DNA from: Motiliproteus sp047633175
GTDB taxonomy: Bacteria; Pseudomonadota; Gammaproteobacteria; Pseudomonadales; Balneatricaceae
Assembly: GCA_047633175.1 (NCBI GenBank)
Contig: JBLIEQ010000011.1
Coordinates: 1 to 64,000, forward strand
Direction of reading: 5' to 3'
Length of the DNA stretch: 64,000 nt
Shown here: in pieces, positions 6,975-15,222 of the stretch
How positions within the stretch are numbered: position 1 is the first letter of the stretch
How the letters are laid out: each line of letters starts with the position of its first letter
Position numbers and translations under genes: made by a program
Notes under the pieces: model-generated
Told to the model about the DNA's origin: nothing
The model's input: only the letters and a program-made list of their open reading frames with translations
Databases searched by the model: none

Positions 6975-9710
6975 GTGAGTACCAAATATCTAAAACGTTT
7001 CTTCAAACCCAGATCTATCGCCGTGATAGGCGCGACCGAGGAGCAAGGTGATCTGGGCGGCGTGGTACTTAATAACCTGCTTGAAGCGGGTTTTGAGCGG
7101 CCGATAGTGTCGGTCGGACCGGGCGGTGCCAGCGTCTTCGGCATCCCCAATGTAGAGGTGATCGGGCAGCTCCCCCTGGTCCCGGACCTGGCGGTCGTTT
7201 GCGGTCTGGCGGATGATATTCCTTGTACTATTAGAGCATTAGGTGAGCATCGGGTTAAGGCGGCACTGGTGCTGAGCGGCGATCTGTCCCGCTCCCGTTT
7301 TGGTGATCGTGAGGCACTCAATACAGCCATACGCGAGGCCGCGCAGCCTTACGGTATCCGCATTCTGGGGCCTGAGGGGATGGGGCTGCTGGTGCCTGGC
7401 GAGAAGATCAATGCCAGTTATGCACACCAGAATATCAGCAAGGGACCTGTGGCTTACGTGGGTCAATCGGGCCTTCTGGGTACGGCGATGATTGACTGGG
7501 CTAATGGTCAGGGGATCGGTTTCTCTCATTTCCTGACTCTCGGTGGTTGTGCGGATGTCGACCTGGCGAGCGTAGTCGATTACCTCGCCACCGACCCCTA
7601 CACCCATTCGCTGCTGATCCAGGTCGATCATGTCAGTAATGCGCCGCATTTCGTCTCCGCGATCCGGGCGGCCGCACGCAATAAACTGGTGCTGGTGCTC
7701 AAGAGTAACCTGTCCTGCTGGGGCAAGGATGTCAGTACACTGTTGCCGCCTGGCATCAACCATATCGATAAGGTGTACGATCCGGTGCTGCATCGGTGCG
7801 GTGCGGTACGGGTAAACCGTTCCGATGAACTCTTCGATGCCCTGGAAACGCTCACCACGGTTAAACCGCTGCGCGGTGTTCGCCTGGCAGTAGTCAGTAA
7901 CGGCATGGGTCTTAATGGCATGGCGGTGCAGCGTTTGCTGGAGCAGGAAGGCAAGCTGGCGCGCGTGTCCTCCGAGACCATTGCGGCGATGACCGCGCTG
8001 AGTGCCAGCGGCAGTGTTGCCAGTAATCCTTTCGATCTGCATGCGGATGCACCACCTGAGCGCTTTGGCCAGGCGGTCGATATTCTGAGCCGCGATCCCG
8101 ATGTCGATGTGGTGCTGGTGCTGCATGCGCCGACCCGAATGGCGCCGAGCCTCGAGTCGGCACAGGCGGTAATAGGTGCAGCTAAAAAGACCCGGCGTAA
8201 CGTCCTGACCAGTTGGATGGGCCGGGATACGGCCATAGCGGCGCGAAACCTGCTTAATGGGGCCAAGGTGCCCACCTATATTACCCCGGAAAAAGCGGTC
8301 GACGCCTTTATGCAGATGGTTCAGCATCGCCACAATCAGACCCTGATGAAGCAGACCCCGACGGCGTTGAAGCTGCAGGAGGATACCGAACAGCTGCTGC
8401 AGGCACGGGCATTGGTAGAGCAGGCTCGCGCTAAAGGCCACGACTACCTGCCCCATGAGGATGTGGCGACCCTGTTGCGGTTGTACAGCATTGACTGCGC
8501 CCAGTCCCACTACACCGATAGCATCGACGGCGTGGTGAGTATCGCCAGAAGCCTGGGTTCAGCGGTGGCGGTGAAAGCGCTGCATAAGGATAATCGTTAT
8601 CCGTTCAGTTACGCCGACAGCGGCAGTCAGCGCTGGCGTGATCTGGCGCTCAATCTCTATTCCGATGCTGAGATCCGCCATGCCGTCACCGAACTCGGGC
8701 AGCGGGTCGATGAGCGTTTTGGGCCTGATGAGCAATATGGCTACAGCGTCCAGCAGATGAAACGCGGCTTTCAGTCGTTGCAGATCAGTACCGGTGTGAC
8801 CCGTGACCCGGTATTTGGGCCGATGATATTCTTCGGCACCGGCGGCCATGATATCGATGCCCAGGCGGATCGGCAGCTGATGCTGCCGCCGCTTAATAAC
8901 AGCATGGCCTGGGCGTTGATCAAGCGCTCGAGGGTGTACCAGATCCTCAAACATAACAGCTACCGCTTCGAGCAGGATATCGACAACCTGTGTCAGATCC
9001 TGGTGCAGCTCTCCGACATGGTGCTCGATCTTCCCGAGTTGCGTACCCTGGAGATCAATCCGCTACTGATTAACAAATCCGGCCTGCTGGCCGTGGATGC
9101 CAGCATCGGGCTGGGGGAGCCGGTGGCCACGGCGATTCCGCCCTATCCGGAATATCTGAGCGAGCAAACAGTGCTTAAGAGTGGCCGCCAGGTGACGATC
9201 CGACCGATTCGTGGTGAGGATGAACCCAACCATCTGGAGATGTTTAAACGCCTGAGTCCCGAATCGATCCGGCTGCGTTATTTCTACAGCCGCAGTGCCC
9301 CCAATCATGATGAGCTGGCCAGCTGGACGCAGATCGATTATAACCGGGAGATGGCCTTTATCGTTTCCGCATCCCGCCTAGATGGCAAGCCGGGTGAGGA
9401 GACCCTGGGCGTGGTACGCGCCTCTACCGATGCCGACAATGTCTCGGCTGAGTTTGCGGTGGTGATGCTCGACGAGCTGCAAGGGGAGGGGCTGGGTGCG
9501 TTGCTGATGCAGAAGATGGTCGACTACTGTCGCAGCCGCGGGACTCTGCGGCTGATGGGGACCACCATGATCAGCAACCTGGGGATGCAGCGTCTGGCCA
9601 AGAAACTCGGTTTTGAGAATGCCTATAATACCGAAGAGGAGGCGATCGAGATGATCCTCAAACTCAATGAGCCGACCGAAGAGTGGCAACGCACCCGGCT
9701 GGCGCATTGA
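6975..9710 (+). CDS. patZ: Pat/PatZ-like protein lysine acetyltransferase
   Basis: A 911-residue protein with the layout of PatZ (YfiQ/Pka). The N-terminal acyl-CoA-synthetase (NDP-forming)-like region has the CoA-binding start 'RFFKPRSIAVIGATEEQGD', then the flavodoxin-like and ATP-grasp parts. A C-terminal GNAT domain spans about residues 740-895 ('VTIRPIRGEDEPNHLEMFKR' and 'EFAVVMLDELQGEGLGALLM'). PatZ acetylates lysines of enzymes such as acetyl-CoA synthetase. The active-site 'HTGA' of true ADP-forming acetyl-CoA synthetases is absent where expected, after 'KLVLVLKSN', consistent with a regulatory acetyltransferase. The GTG start has AAGGGAGAG six bases upstream and removes 17 residues from the longest frame. 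An acetate-CoA ligase role is less likely. Confidence 0.82.
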   Translation: MSTKYLKRFFKPRSIAVIGATEEQGDLGGVVLNNLLEAGFERPIVSVGPGGASVFGIPNVEVIGQLPLVPDLAVVCGLADDIPCTIRALGEHRVKAALVLSGDLSRSRFGDREALNTAIREAAQPYGIRILGPEGMGLLVPGEKINASYAHQNISKGPVAYVGQSGLLGTAMIDWANGQGIGFSHFLTLGGCADVDLASVVDYLATDPYTHSLLIQVDHVSNAPHFVSAIRAAARNKLVLVLKSNLSCWGKDVSTLLPPGINHIDKVYDPVLHRCGAVRVNRSDELFDALETLTTVKPLRGVRLAVVSNGMGLNGMAVQRLLEQEGKLARVSSETIAAMTALSASGSVASNPFDLHADAPPERFGQAVDILSRDPDVDVVLVLHAPTRMAPSLESAQAVIGAAKKTRRNVLTSWMGRDTAIAARNLLNGAKVPTYITPEKAVDAFMQMVQHRHNQTLMKQTPTALKLQEDTEQLLQARALVEQARAKGHDYLPHEDVATLLRLYSIDCAQSHYTDSIDGVVSIARSLGSAVAVKALHKDNRYPFSYADSGSQRWRDLALNLYSDAEIRHAVTELGQRVDERFGPDEQYGYSVQQMKRGFQSLQISTGVTRDPVFGPMIFFGTGGHDIDAQADRQLMLPPLNNSMAWALIKRSRVYQILKHNSYRFEQDIDNLCQILVQLSDMVLDLPELRTLEINPLLINKSGLLAVDASIGLGEPVATAIPPYPEYLSEQTVLKSGRQVTIRPIRGEDEPNHLEMFKRLSPESIRLRYFYSRSAPNHDELASWTQIDYNREMAFIVSASRLDGKPGEETLGVVRASTDADNVSAEFAVVMLDELQGEGLGALLMQKMVDYCRSRGTLRLMGTTMISNLGMQRLAKKLGFENAYNTEEEAIEMILKLNEPTEEWQRTRLAH

Positions 9711-9721
9711 GGCTTGGTGCC

Positions 9722-9806
9722 CCTGTGGGTCGGCGTTTTGTGGGTAGAAAGTAGTCCGACAATGCTAGCAAGGTGCTGGCTGCGTCGGACTAAAGTCCGA
9801 CCTACA
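9722..9806. repeat. REP-like paired palindrome, copy 2
   Basis: The right arm GTCGGACTAAAGTCCGACC is intact and the left arm is degraded. The linker AATGCTAGCAAGGTGC matches copy 1 in the same orientation. The element separates two convergent genes (patZ and wecB) and may act as a shared transcription end. Confidence 0.75.
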
Positions 9807-9824
9807 AAAGAAACACCCCCTGTA

Positions 9825-10991
9825 TTATTTAAGGGCCTCCAGAATACGAGCCGCTGCCTTGCCATCCCCATAGGGATTGATGGCCGTCGACATCCGTCTA
9901 TACAGCGCGGCATCGAGGAGTACCGCCTCCACACCCTCGATGATACGCCGGGTATCGGTGCCGACCAGGCGGACGGTCCCTGCGGTGACCGCTTCGGGTC
10001 GCTCGGTCAGGTCGCGCATCACCAAGACCGGCTTACCCAGTGACGGGCCTTCCTCCTGTACACCTCCGGAGTCGGTCAGGATCAGATCACTCTGGTTCAT
10101 CAGCCAGACGAAGGGCAGGTAGTCCTGGGGATCGATCAGGGTGACATTATCCAGACCGTCCAGGATTTCATGAACCGGTTTTTGAACATTGGGGTTCAGG
10201 TGCACCGGGTAGAGCAGATCCCAGTCAGGGTGTTTGAGGGCCAGCTGCTTGATGGCGGTGCAGAGGTCGACAAAACCCTGGCCGAAATTTTCCCGTCGGT
10301 GGCCGGTGATCAGCACCAGCTTGCGCCCTGGATCAGTGATCCTGGCGTACAGTCCGGCGCCAAAGCGCTGAATCCAGTCGGAGTCGGGTCGTGCGGCCAC
10401 CTTGTCACGCGCCATCAGCAAGGCATCTATAACGGTGTTGCCGGTCACTAGGATCTGTTCGCCGGGGATGTTTTCCTGCAGCAGGTTGTTTTTGGCGATC
10501 TCGGTGGGGGCGAAGTGCAGCTGCGCCAAACGTCCAACCAGGGAGCGGTTGGCCTCTTCCGGAAAGGGGGCCCGCATATCTCCGGTTCTTAGCCCCGCCT
10601 CGACATGCCCGATAGGAATACCCTCATAAAAGGCCGCCAGTGCCGCCGCGAAGCAGCTGGTGGTATCGCCGTGCACCAGTACCAGATCGGGCCTGGCATC
10701 ACGCAGCGCCTGACCGACACCCTGAAGCACCCCGGAGGTGATGCCATAGAGTGTCTGTCCCGGCTGCATCAGATTAAGGTCGTAGTCGGGGGTAATCGCG
10801 AAGATCTCCAGGACCTGATCGAGCATCTCACGATGCTGAGCGGTGACGCAGACCAGCGCTTGGAAGTCGGGATCGGCTTGCAGCGCGAGCACCAGGGGTG
10901 CCATCTTGATCGCTTCCGGGCGGGTGCCGAAGACACTCAGGACCCGCAGTGGTTTGCGGTCCGTGGTCGGGGTGCTTTCAGAGGCTGGCAT
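9825..10991 (-). CDS. wecB: UDP-N-acetylglucosamine 2-epimerase (non-hydrolysing)
   Basis: Interconverts UDP-GlcNAc and UDP-ManNAc in the cytoplasm. 388 residues, usual for the family. The conserved start 'VLSVFGTRPEAIKMAPLVLA' and 'VHGDTTSCFAAALAAFYEGI' are present, as are 'HVEAGLRTGD', 'PFPEEANRSLV' and 'LITGHRRENFG', which carry the acidic and His residues of the active site. 'DSGGVQEEGPSLGKPVLVMR' closes the nucleotide site. Its ATG overlaps the wecC stop (TGATG), so the pair is translationally coupled. Together they make UDP-ManNAc uronic acid, a likely precursor for the exopolysaccharide. Confidence 0.96.
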   Translation of the reverse strand: MPASESTPTTDRKPLRVLSVFGTRPEAIKMAPLVLALQADPDFQALVCVTAQHREMLDQVLEIFAITPDYDLNLMQPGQTLYGITSGVLQGVGQALRDARPDLVLVHGDTTSCFAAALAAFYEGIPIGHVEAGLRTGDMRAPFPEEANRSLVGRLAQLHFAPTEIAKNNLLQENIPGEQILVTGNTVIDALLMARDKVAARPDSDWIQRFGAGLYARITDPGRKLVLITGHRRENFGQGFVDLCTAIKQLALKHPDWDLLYPVHLNPNVQKPVHEILDGLDNVTLIDPQDYLPFVWLMNQSDLILTDSGGVQEEGPSLGKPVLVMRDLTERPEAVTAGTVRLVGTDTRRIIEGVEAVLLDAALYRRMSTAINPYGDGKAAARILEALK

Positions 10992-12193
10992 CAGGATACG
11001 ATCCCTCGAGTATCGATCAGAATTTTGTCCTTGAGAGCTTTGGCGGTCAGTTTCTTGAACGGTTTATGATCGACCAGCAGTAGCAGAATATCAGCCTGCT
11101 TGAGCAGTTCATCCAGCGTCAGCAGCTCAAACTCCGGGTGCTGCTTCAGGTTGGGTTCGCACACCAGCACCTGACCGATGTCGTCTTTTATCAGGGTACG
11201 GACGATATCCAGTGCCGGGGATTCACGCAGGTCATCGACATCCGCCTTGAAGGCCAGACCCAGACAGCCTATGACCGGATGCTTGAAACGATCGGCCTGC
11301 TTACGCACCTGGTCAAGTACCCACTGGGGCTTGCTGTCGTTGACCTCACGCGCGGTGCGTATCAGCCGCGCCAGCTCAGGTGCGCCGCTGACGATAAACC
11401 AGGGATCGACCGCGATACAGTGGCCACCGACGCCAGGCCCGGGCTGGAGAATATTAACCCGAGGGTGGCGGTTGGCCAGCTGAATCACCTCCCAGGTATT
11501 GATATTCTCCTGATCGCAGATCATCGACAACTCATTCGCGAACGCGATATTAACGTCTCTATAGGCGTTTTCGGTCAGTTTGACCATCTCGGCGGTCTTG
11601 GCTGAGGTGGCCAACACCTCGCCACTGACAAAGGTCTCGTAAAAGTCGACGGCGACCTGGGTCGACTCCTCGTTGATGCCACCGACCACGCGGTCATTTT
11701 GCACCAGCTCGATCAGGATGCGTCCCGGCAGGACGCGCTCGGGGCAGTGGGCGATAAAGATGTCGTCGCCGTGGCCATCCTCGGCCAGGATCCTGGCAAC
11801 CACGTTATCGGTGGTCCCTATAGGGCTGGTCGACTCCAGAATCACCAGATTTCCAGGCTTGAGATAAGGCGAGATAGTCCGGGTGGCCTGCTCGACATAA
11901 CTCAGGTCTGGCTGATGAGCATTCTTAAAAGGGGTCGGTACGGCGATGATAAAGATGTCGGCTTTGACCGGTTCTAAACCGGCTTTGAGGTTGCCGGCAC
12001 CGACGGCGGATTTCACCAGGATATCCAGATCTGGCTCGACGATATGAATACCGCCACTATTGATGGTGTTCACGACACTCTCGGACACATCGACGCCATG
12101 GACCTTATAACCCTTGGTGCCGAGTAGGGAGGCCGTCGGCAGGCCGATATACCCCAGACCGAGCACGCACACTGTCTTATAGCTTGTTGTCAT
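10991..12193 (-). CDS. wecC: UDP-N-acetyl-D-mannosamine dehydrogenase
   Basis: NAD-dependent oxidation of UDP-ManNAc to UDP-ManNAcA. 400 residues. A Rossmann start 'VCVLGLGYIGLPTASLLGTK' is followed by the central helix region 'MVKLTENAYRDVNIAFANEL'. The catalytic Cys sits in 'GPGVGGHCIAVDPWFI', the form seen in WecC/WbpA rather than in UDP-glucose dehydrogenase. The C-terminal domain contains 'GLAFKADVDDLRESPALDIV'. It is first of a two-gene unit with wecB. The upstream gap contains REP copy 3, so the pair is probably transcribed apart from the decarboxylase gene. Confidence 0.94.
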   Translation of the reverse strand: MTTSYKTVCVLGLGYIGLPTASLLGTKGYKVHGVDVSESVVNTINSGGIHIVEPDLDILVKSAVGAGNLKAGLEPVKADIFIIAVPTPFKNAHQPDLSYVEQATRTISPYLKPGNLVILESTSPIGTTDNVVARILAEDGHGDDIFIAHCPERVLPGRILIELVQNDRVVGGINEESTQVAVDFYETFVSGEVLATSAKTAEMVKLTENAYRDVNIAFANELSMICDQENINTWEVIQLANRHPRVNILQPGPGVGGHCIAVDPWFIVSGAPELARLIRTAREVNDSKPQWVLDQVRKQADRFKHPVIGCLGLAFKADVDDLRESPALDIVRTLIKDDIGQVLVCEPNLKQHPEFELLTLDELLKQADILLLLVDHKPFKKLTAKALKDKILIDTRGIVS

Positions 12194-12238
12194 AGTATTA
12201 AGCCTCTTCCTTGATTAGGTTTTGATCTCGTCCTGGTC

Positions 12239-12307
12239 TTGTAGGTCGGACTTTAGTCCGACATCGGCCGCGCCTTGCTAGCATTGTCGGAATAAAATCC
12301 GACCCAC
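12239..12307. repeat. REP-like paired palindrome, copy 3 (inverted)
   Basis: GTAGGTCGGACTTTAGTCCG is followed by the linker CCTTGCTAGCATT and GTCGGAATAAAATCCGACCC. The linker is the reverse complement of that in copies 1 and 2, so this copy is in the opposite orientation. It lies between the decarboxylase gene and wecC. Confidence 0.78.
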
Positions 12308-12310
12308 GAA

Positions 12311-13543
12311 TCACAGCAGCAGCTCAACGACCTGCGGGTGACTCAAAAATCCCTGAGGGCTGGCACTGGCGCCATAGGCGCCCGACTGCCTGACGACAAT
12401 TAGATCCCCGACCTCGCAGCGGGGTAGTTCCATCCTGTCGGCAAGGATGTCGAGCGGCGTACAGAGTGGCCCTACGATGGTCACCAACTCTGTTTCCCGA
12501 GTCAGTGAGGCGGGGCAGGCATCGACCGGATAGTTCTTGCGGATAACCTGACCGAAGTTGCCCGAGTTGGAGAGGTGGTGGTGCAGGCCACCGTCGGTGA
12601 CCAGATAGCGGGTGCCACGTGATTGTTTTTTATCGATCACTCGGCAGACATAAAGGCCGGCTTCACCAACCAGATAGCGGCCCAGTTCCATCACGATGTC
12701 GGTGCTGGTGATCAGGGGTTCGATCCGCGATAACTCAAGCTGCAGGTTGGCGGCGATAGACTCCAGCTCCAGCGATTGCTCTCCGGGGAAGTAGGGGATC
12801 CCCAGTCCGCCGCCGATATTGATAAAGCGCAGTCGTAGCTGGTTGTCGCAGATCAGTTCTGCCGCCAGGCGCAGCACCCCGGTATGGGCTTCACAGATTG
12901 CCTCGGGTTTGAGGTTTTGCGAGCCGGTAAACAGGTGCAGCCCTTCGGGTTCGATCCCCTGTTGGCGACACAGGGCCACCGCTGCCGGGATCTGTTCGCT
13001 GTCGATCCCGAACGGCTTGGCGCCGCCGGTCATCTTCATGCCTGAGGCTTTGAGCTCGAACGCCGGATTGACTCGCAGCGCCACTCTGGCGGGTAGGCCG
13101 AGTTGTTTGGCGGCAGCGCTCAGATGCATGATCTGCAAACTGGATTCGACATTGACCACGATGCCGGCAGCCACCGCCGCCAGAATCTCCTGTTTGCTCT
13201 TGCCGGGTCCGGCAAAGCTGATCTCTTCGGCGGGGGTGGCGGTGGCCAGGGCGACCCTGAGCTCCCCTTGCGAGGCCACGTCGAGGCCATCGACCAATCC
13301 GGCCAGCAGCTGCACCACCGCCGGCATGGGGTTGGCTTTGATCGCGTAGTGCAGCTTGATCCTGGCGGGCAGCGCCTGGCGCAGCTGCGCTACCCGCGCG
13401 ATGATTCGGGTCCGATCATAGACGTAAAACGGGGTCTGGCCGGCGATGGCGGCAGCCTGTTCCAGGGTCCGGTTATTGACCAGCGGCTGGCCCTGATGCC
13501 AGTGGGGCCAGTGACTCTGATGGGTGGGTTTGCTGGAGGTCAT
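12311..13543 (-). CDS. PLP-dependent decarboxylase, exosortase A-associated
   Basis: A fold-III PLP enzyme of 410 residues, of the type found beside exosortase A (related to diaminopimelate/ornithine decarboxylases). The Schiff-base Lys is K69 in 'LHYAIKANPMPAV'. The glycine loop for PLP phosphate is 'FINIGGGLGIPYFPGE'. The C-terminal 'GPLCTPLDIL' and 'QSGAYGASASP' supply the Cys and Tyr that act across the dimer interface. The real substrate is unknown; the adjacent AMP ligase and the carrier protein across the divergent promoter suggest an amino acid or a carrier-bound amino acid. Transcribed downstream of the ligase after an 83-base gap with tandem repeats. Confidence 0.88.
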   Translation of the reverse strand: MTSSKPTHQSHWPHWHQGQPLVNNRTLEQAAAIAGQTPFYVYDRTRIIARVAQLRQALPARIKLHYAIKANPMPAVVQLLAGLVDGLDVASQGELRVALATATPAEEISFAGPGKSKQEILAAVAAGIVVNVESSLQIMHLSAAAKQLGLPARVALRVNPAFELKASGMKMTGGAKPFGIDSEQIPAAVALCRQQGIEPEGLHLFTGSQNLKPEAICEAHTGVLRLAAELICDNQLRLRFINIGGGLGIPYFPGEQSLELESIAANLQLELSRIEPLITSTDIVMELGRYLVGEAGLYVCRVIDKKQSRGTRYLVTDGGLHHHLSNSGNFGQVIRKNYPVDACPASLTRETELVTIVGPLCTPLDILADRMELPRCEVGDLIVVRQSGAYGASASPQGFLSHPQVVELLL

Positions 13544-13560
13544 AGTGAATTACCGGGCTC

Positions 13561-13613
13561 TTGGCTGGTCAGAATGGCTGGTTAAAACGGCTGGCCAAAA
13601 GGCTGGCCAAAAA
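13561..13613. repeat. GGCTGG(CC)AAAA tandem array
   Basis: Four imperfect 12-14-base units (GGCTGGTCAGAAT, GGCTGGTTAAAAC, GGCTGGCCAAAA, GGCTGGCCAAAA) lie in the gap between the AMP ligase and the decarboxylase, on the untranslated side of the decarboxylase start. Confidence 0.75.
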
Positions 13614-13626
13614 TGAGTGCTCAGCG

Positions 13627-15222
13627 TCAAAGAGCGGGTCTGAAATGATCGCAGTAGTGTTCGGCCAGCAACTTACGGTCAAACTTACCGTTGGGGTTGC
13701 GAGGCAGCGGCTGGTCGCTGATGATGATCGCCAGGGGCACCATAAAACTCGGCAGCTCGCTGCGGCAGAGCTGCAGTAGGCTGGCGCTGAGTGCGGCCTG
13801 CCCCCGGCTCGAGTGGCTTGCCAGCAGCACGATGGCCTGACCTAGGGTAGGGTGGGCAATCCCCAGAGCGACGGCATCTTCCACCTCTCCGGAACGGTAG
13901 GCGATCTCTTCGATCTCTGCCGGGCTGACCCGGTATCCCGAAGTCTTGATCATCTCGTCCTGGCGGCCGACGAAATAGAGGTAGCCCTCGTTATCACGTT
14001 TGGCGCTGTCGCCCGACCAGACCGCCAACTCCTCAAACACCAGACCGAATGCACGCGGCGGCAGCGGCTTAAAGCGCTCGGCGGTGCGCGCCAGATCGTT
14101 CCAGTAACCGAGACTGACCAGAGGTCCGCGATGCACCAGTTCACCGATCTCGTTAGGCAGGCATTCGCTGCCATCCGGGCGCAACACCAGCACCTCGGCA
14201 TTGGGAATCGCCTTGCCGATGGATCCGGGTTTGCGGTCGACATCTGCCGGCGGCAGGTAGGTGGAGCGGAACGCCTCGGTCAGGCCGTACATTAAAAAGG
14301 GCTGTGCCCGAGTAAAGATGCCACGGAGTTTATCGAGCAGACTCTGGGGCATATGGCCGCCGGTATTGGCAAAATAACGCAGCGACTGTGCCGCCTCCGG
14401 AGTCCAGCTGAGGTTGGCGATCTGGTGCCACAGTGGCGGCACGGCGGTGATGCCGGTGATCCGATGTCTGATTACCTGTTTGATGACATCGTTGGGCAAC
14501 AGGTAGTCCAGCAGCACCGCGCAGGCACCGCTGGCAAACGCGGTGCTGATCTGGCTCAGCCCCGCATCAAAGCTCAGCGGCAGGACCGCCAGGATACGAT
14601 CCTGATCATGATTGCCGATATAGCTGGCAACAGTCTGGGCCCCAACCATCAGGTTGCGGTGCGACAGTACCACCCCCTTGGGCTTACCGGTGCTGCCCGA
14701 GGTGTAGAGAATCGCCGCCATGTCGCTGTCGGTGCCGGATCGACAGGGAAGCACGCAGGAGGTCATCACGAGTTCCTCCCAACTGAGTACCTGACAGGGC
14801 AGAGGATGAGGCTGATCGAGCTCGCCGCCATCGACCAGGATCAACCAGCGCAGGTCGTGACAGTGTTGAAGTTCGCTCAGCAGTTGCTGCGCGCGGGCGC
14901 GATGGGTGATCAGTATTCGGGCGCTGCAGTCGGTCAGGATATGGCGCACCTGCGGCGGTTTGAGTACCGGATTGACCGGCACAAAACAGCCACCGGCCAG
15001 ACTCGTGGCAAACAGGCTGGTGATCATCTCGGGTTGTTTGGGCAGGTAGATGGCCACTCGAGCCAGGGGTTCCAGGCCGAGAGCCAGTAGCCCAGCGGCT
15101 GCGTGCTCGACCCGCTGGAGTAACTCGGCGTAGCTGAGCGGCAGGTCCTTATGGATGAGCGCAGTGCATTCGGGAGAGCGTTGCGCCTGGGTCGCGATCA
15201 GGTGGTGAAACAGGTAGCTCAT
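13627..15222 (-). CDS. acyl-CoA ligase (AMP-forming), exosortase A-associated
   Basis: An ANL-superfamily adenylating enzyme of 531 residues. Motifs: P-loop-like 'AAILYTSGSTGKPKGVV' (about residues 168-184), 'FLMYGLTEAFRSTYLP' (A5), 'WSGDSAKRDNEGYLYFVGR' (A7/A8 hinge) and a terminal 'PRNPNGKFDRKLL' with the A10 Lys. It activates a carboxylic or amino acid as adenylate, then passes it to CoA or a carrier thiol. In this locus the acyl carrier protein encoded on the opposite strand is an obvious candidate acceptor (inference). The start codon overlaps the xrtA stop (TGATG), showing coupling with the exosortase gene. Confidence 0.9.
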   Translation of the reverse strand: MSYLFHHLIATQAQRSPECTALIHKDLPLSYAELLQRVEHAAAGLLALGLEPLARVAIYLPKQPEMITSLFATSLAGGCFVPVNPVLKPPQVRHILTDCSARILITHRARAQQLLSELQHCHDLRWLILVDGGELDQPHPLPCQVLSWEELVMTSCVLPCRSGTDSDMAAILYTSGSTGKPKGVVLSHRNLMVGAQTVASYIGNHDQDRILAVLPLSFDAGLSQISTAFASGACAVLLDYLLPNDVIKQVIRHRITGITAVPPLWHQIANLSWTPEAAQSLRYFANTGGHMPQSLLDKLRGIFTRAQPFLMYGLTEAFRSTYLPPADVDRKPGSIGKAIPNAEVLVLRPDGSECLPNEIGELVHRGPLVSLGYWNDLARTAERFKPLPPRAFGLVFEELAVWSGDSAKRDNEGYLYFVGRQDEMIKTSGYRVSPAEIEEIAYRSGEVEDAVALGIAHPTLGQAIVLLASHSSRGQAALSASLLQLCRSELPSFMVPLAIIISDQPLPRNPNGKFDRKLLAEHYCDHFRPAL

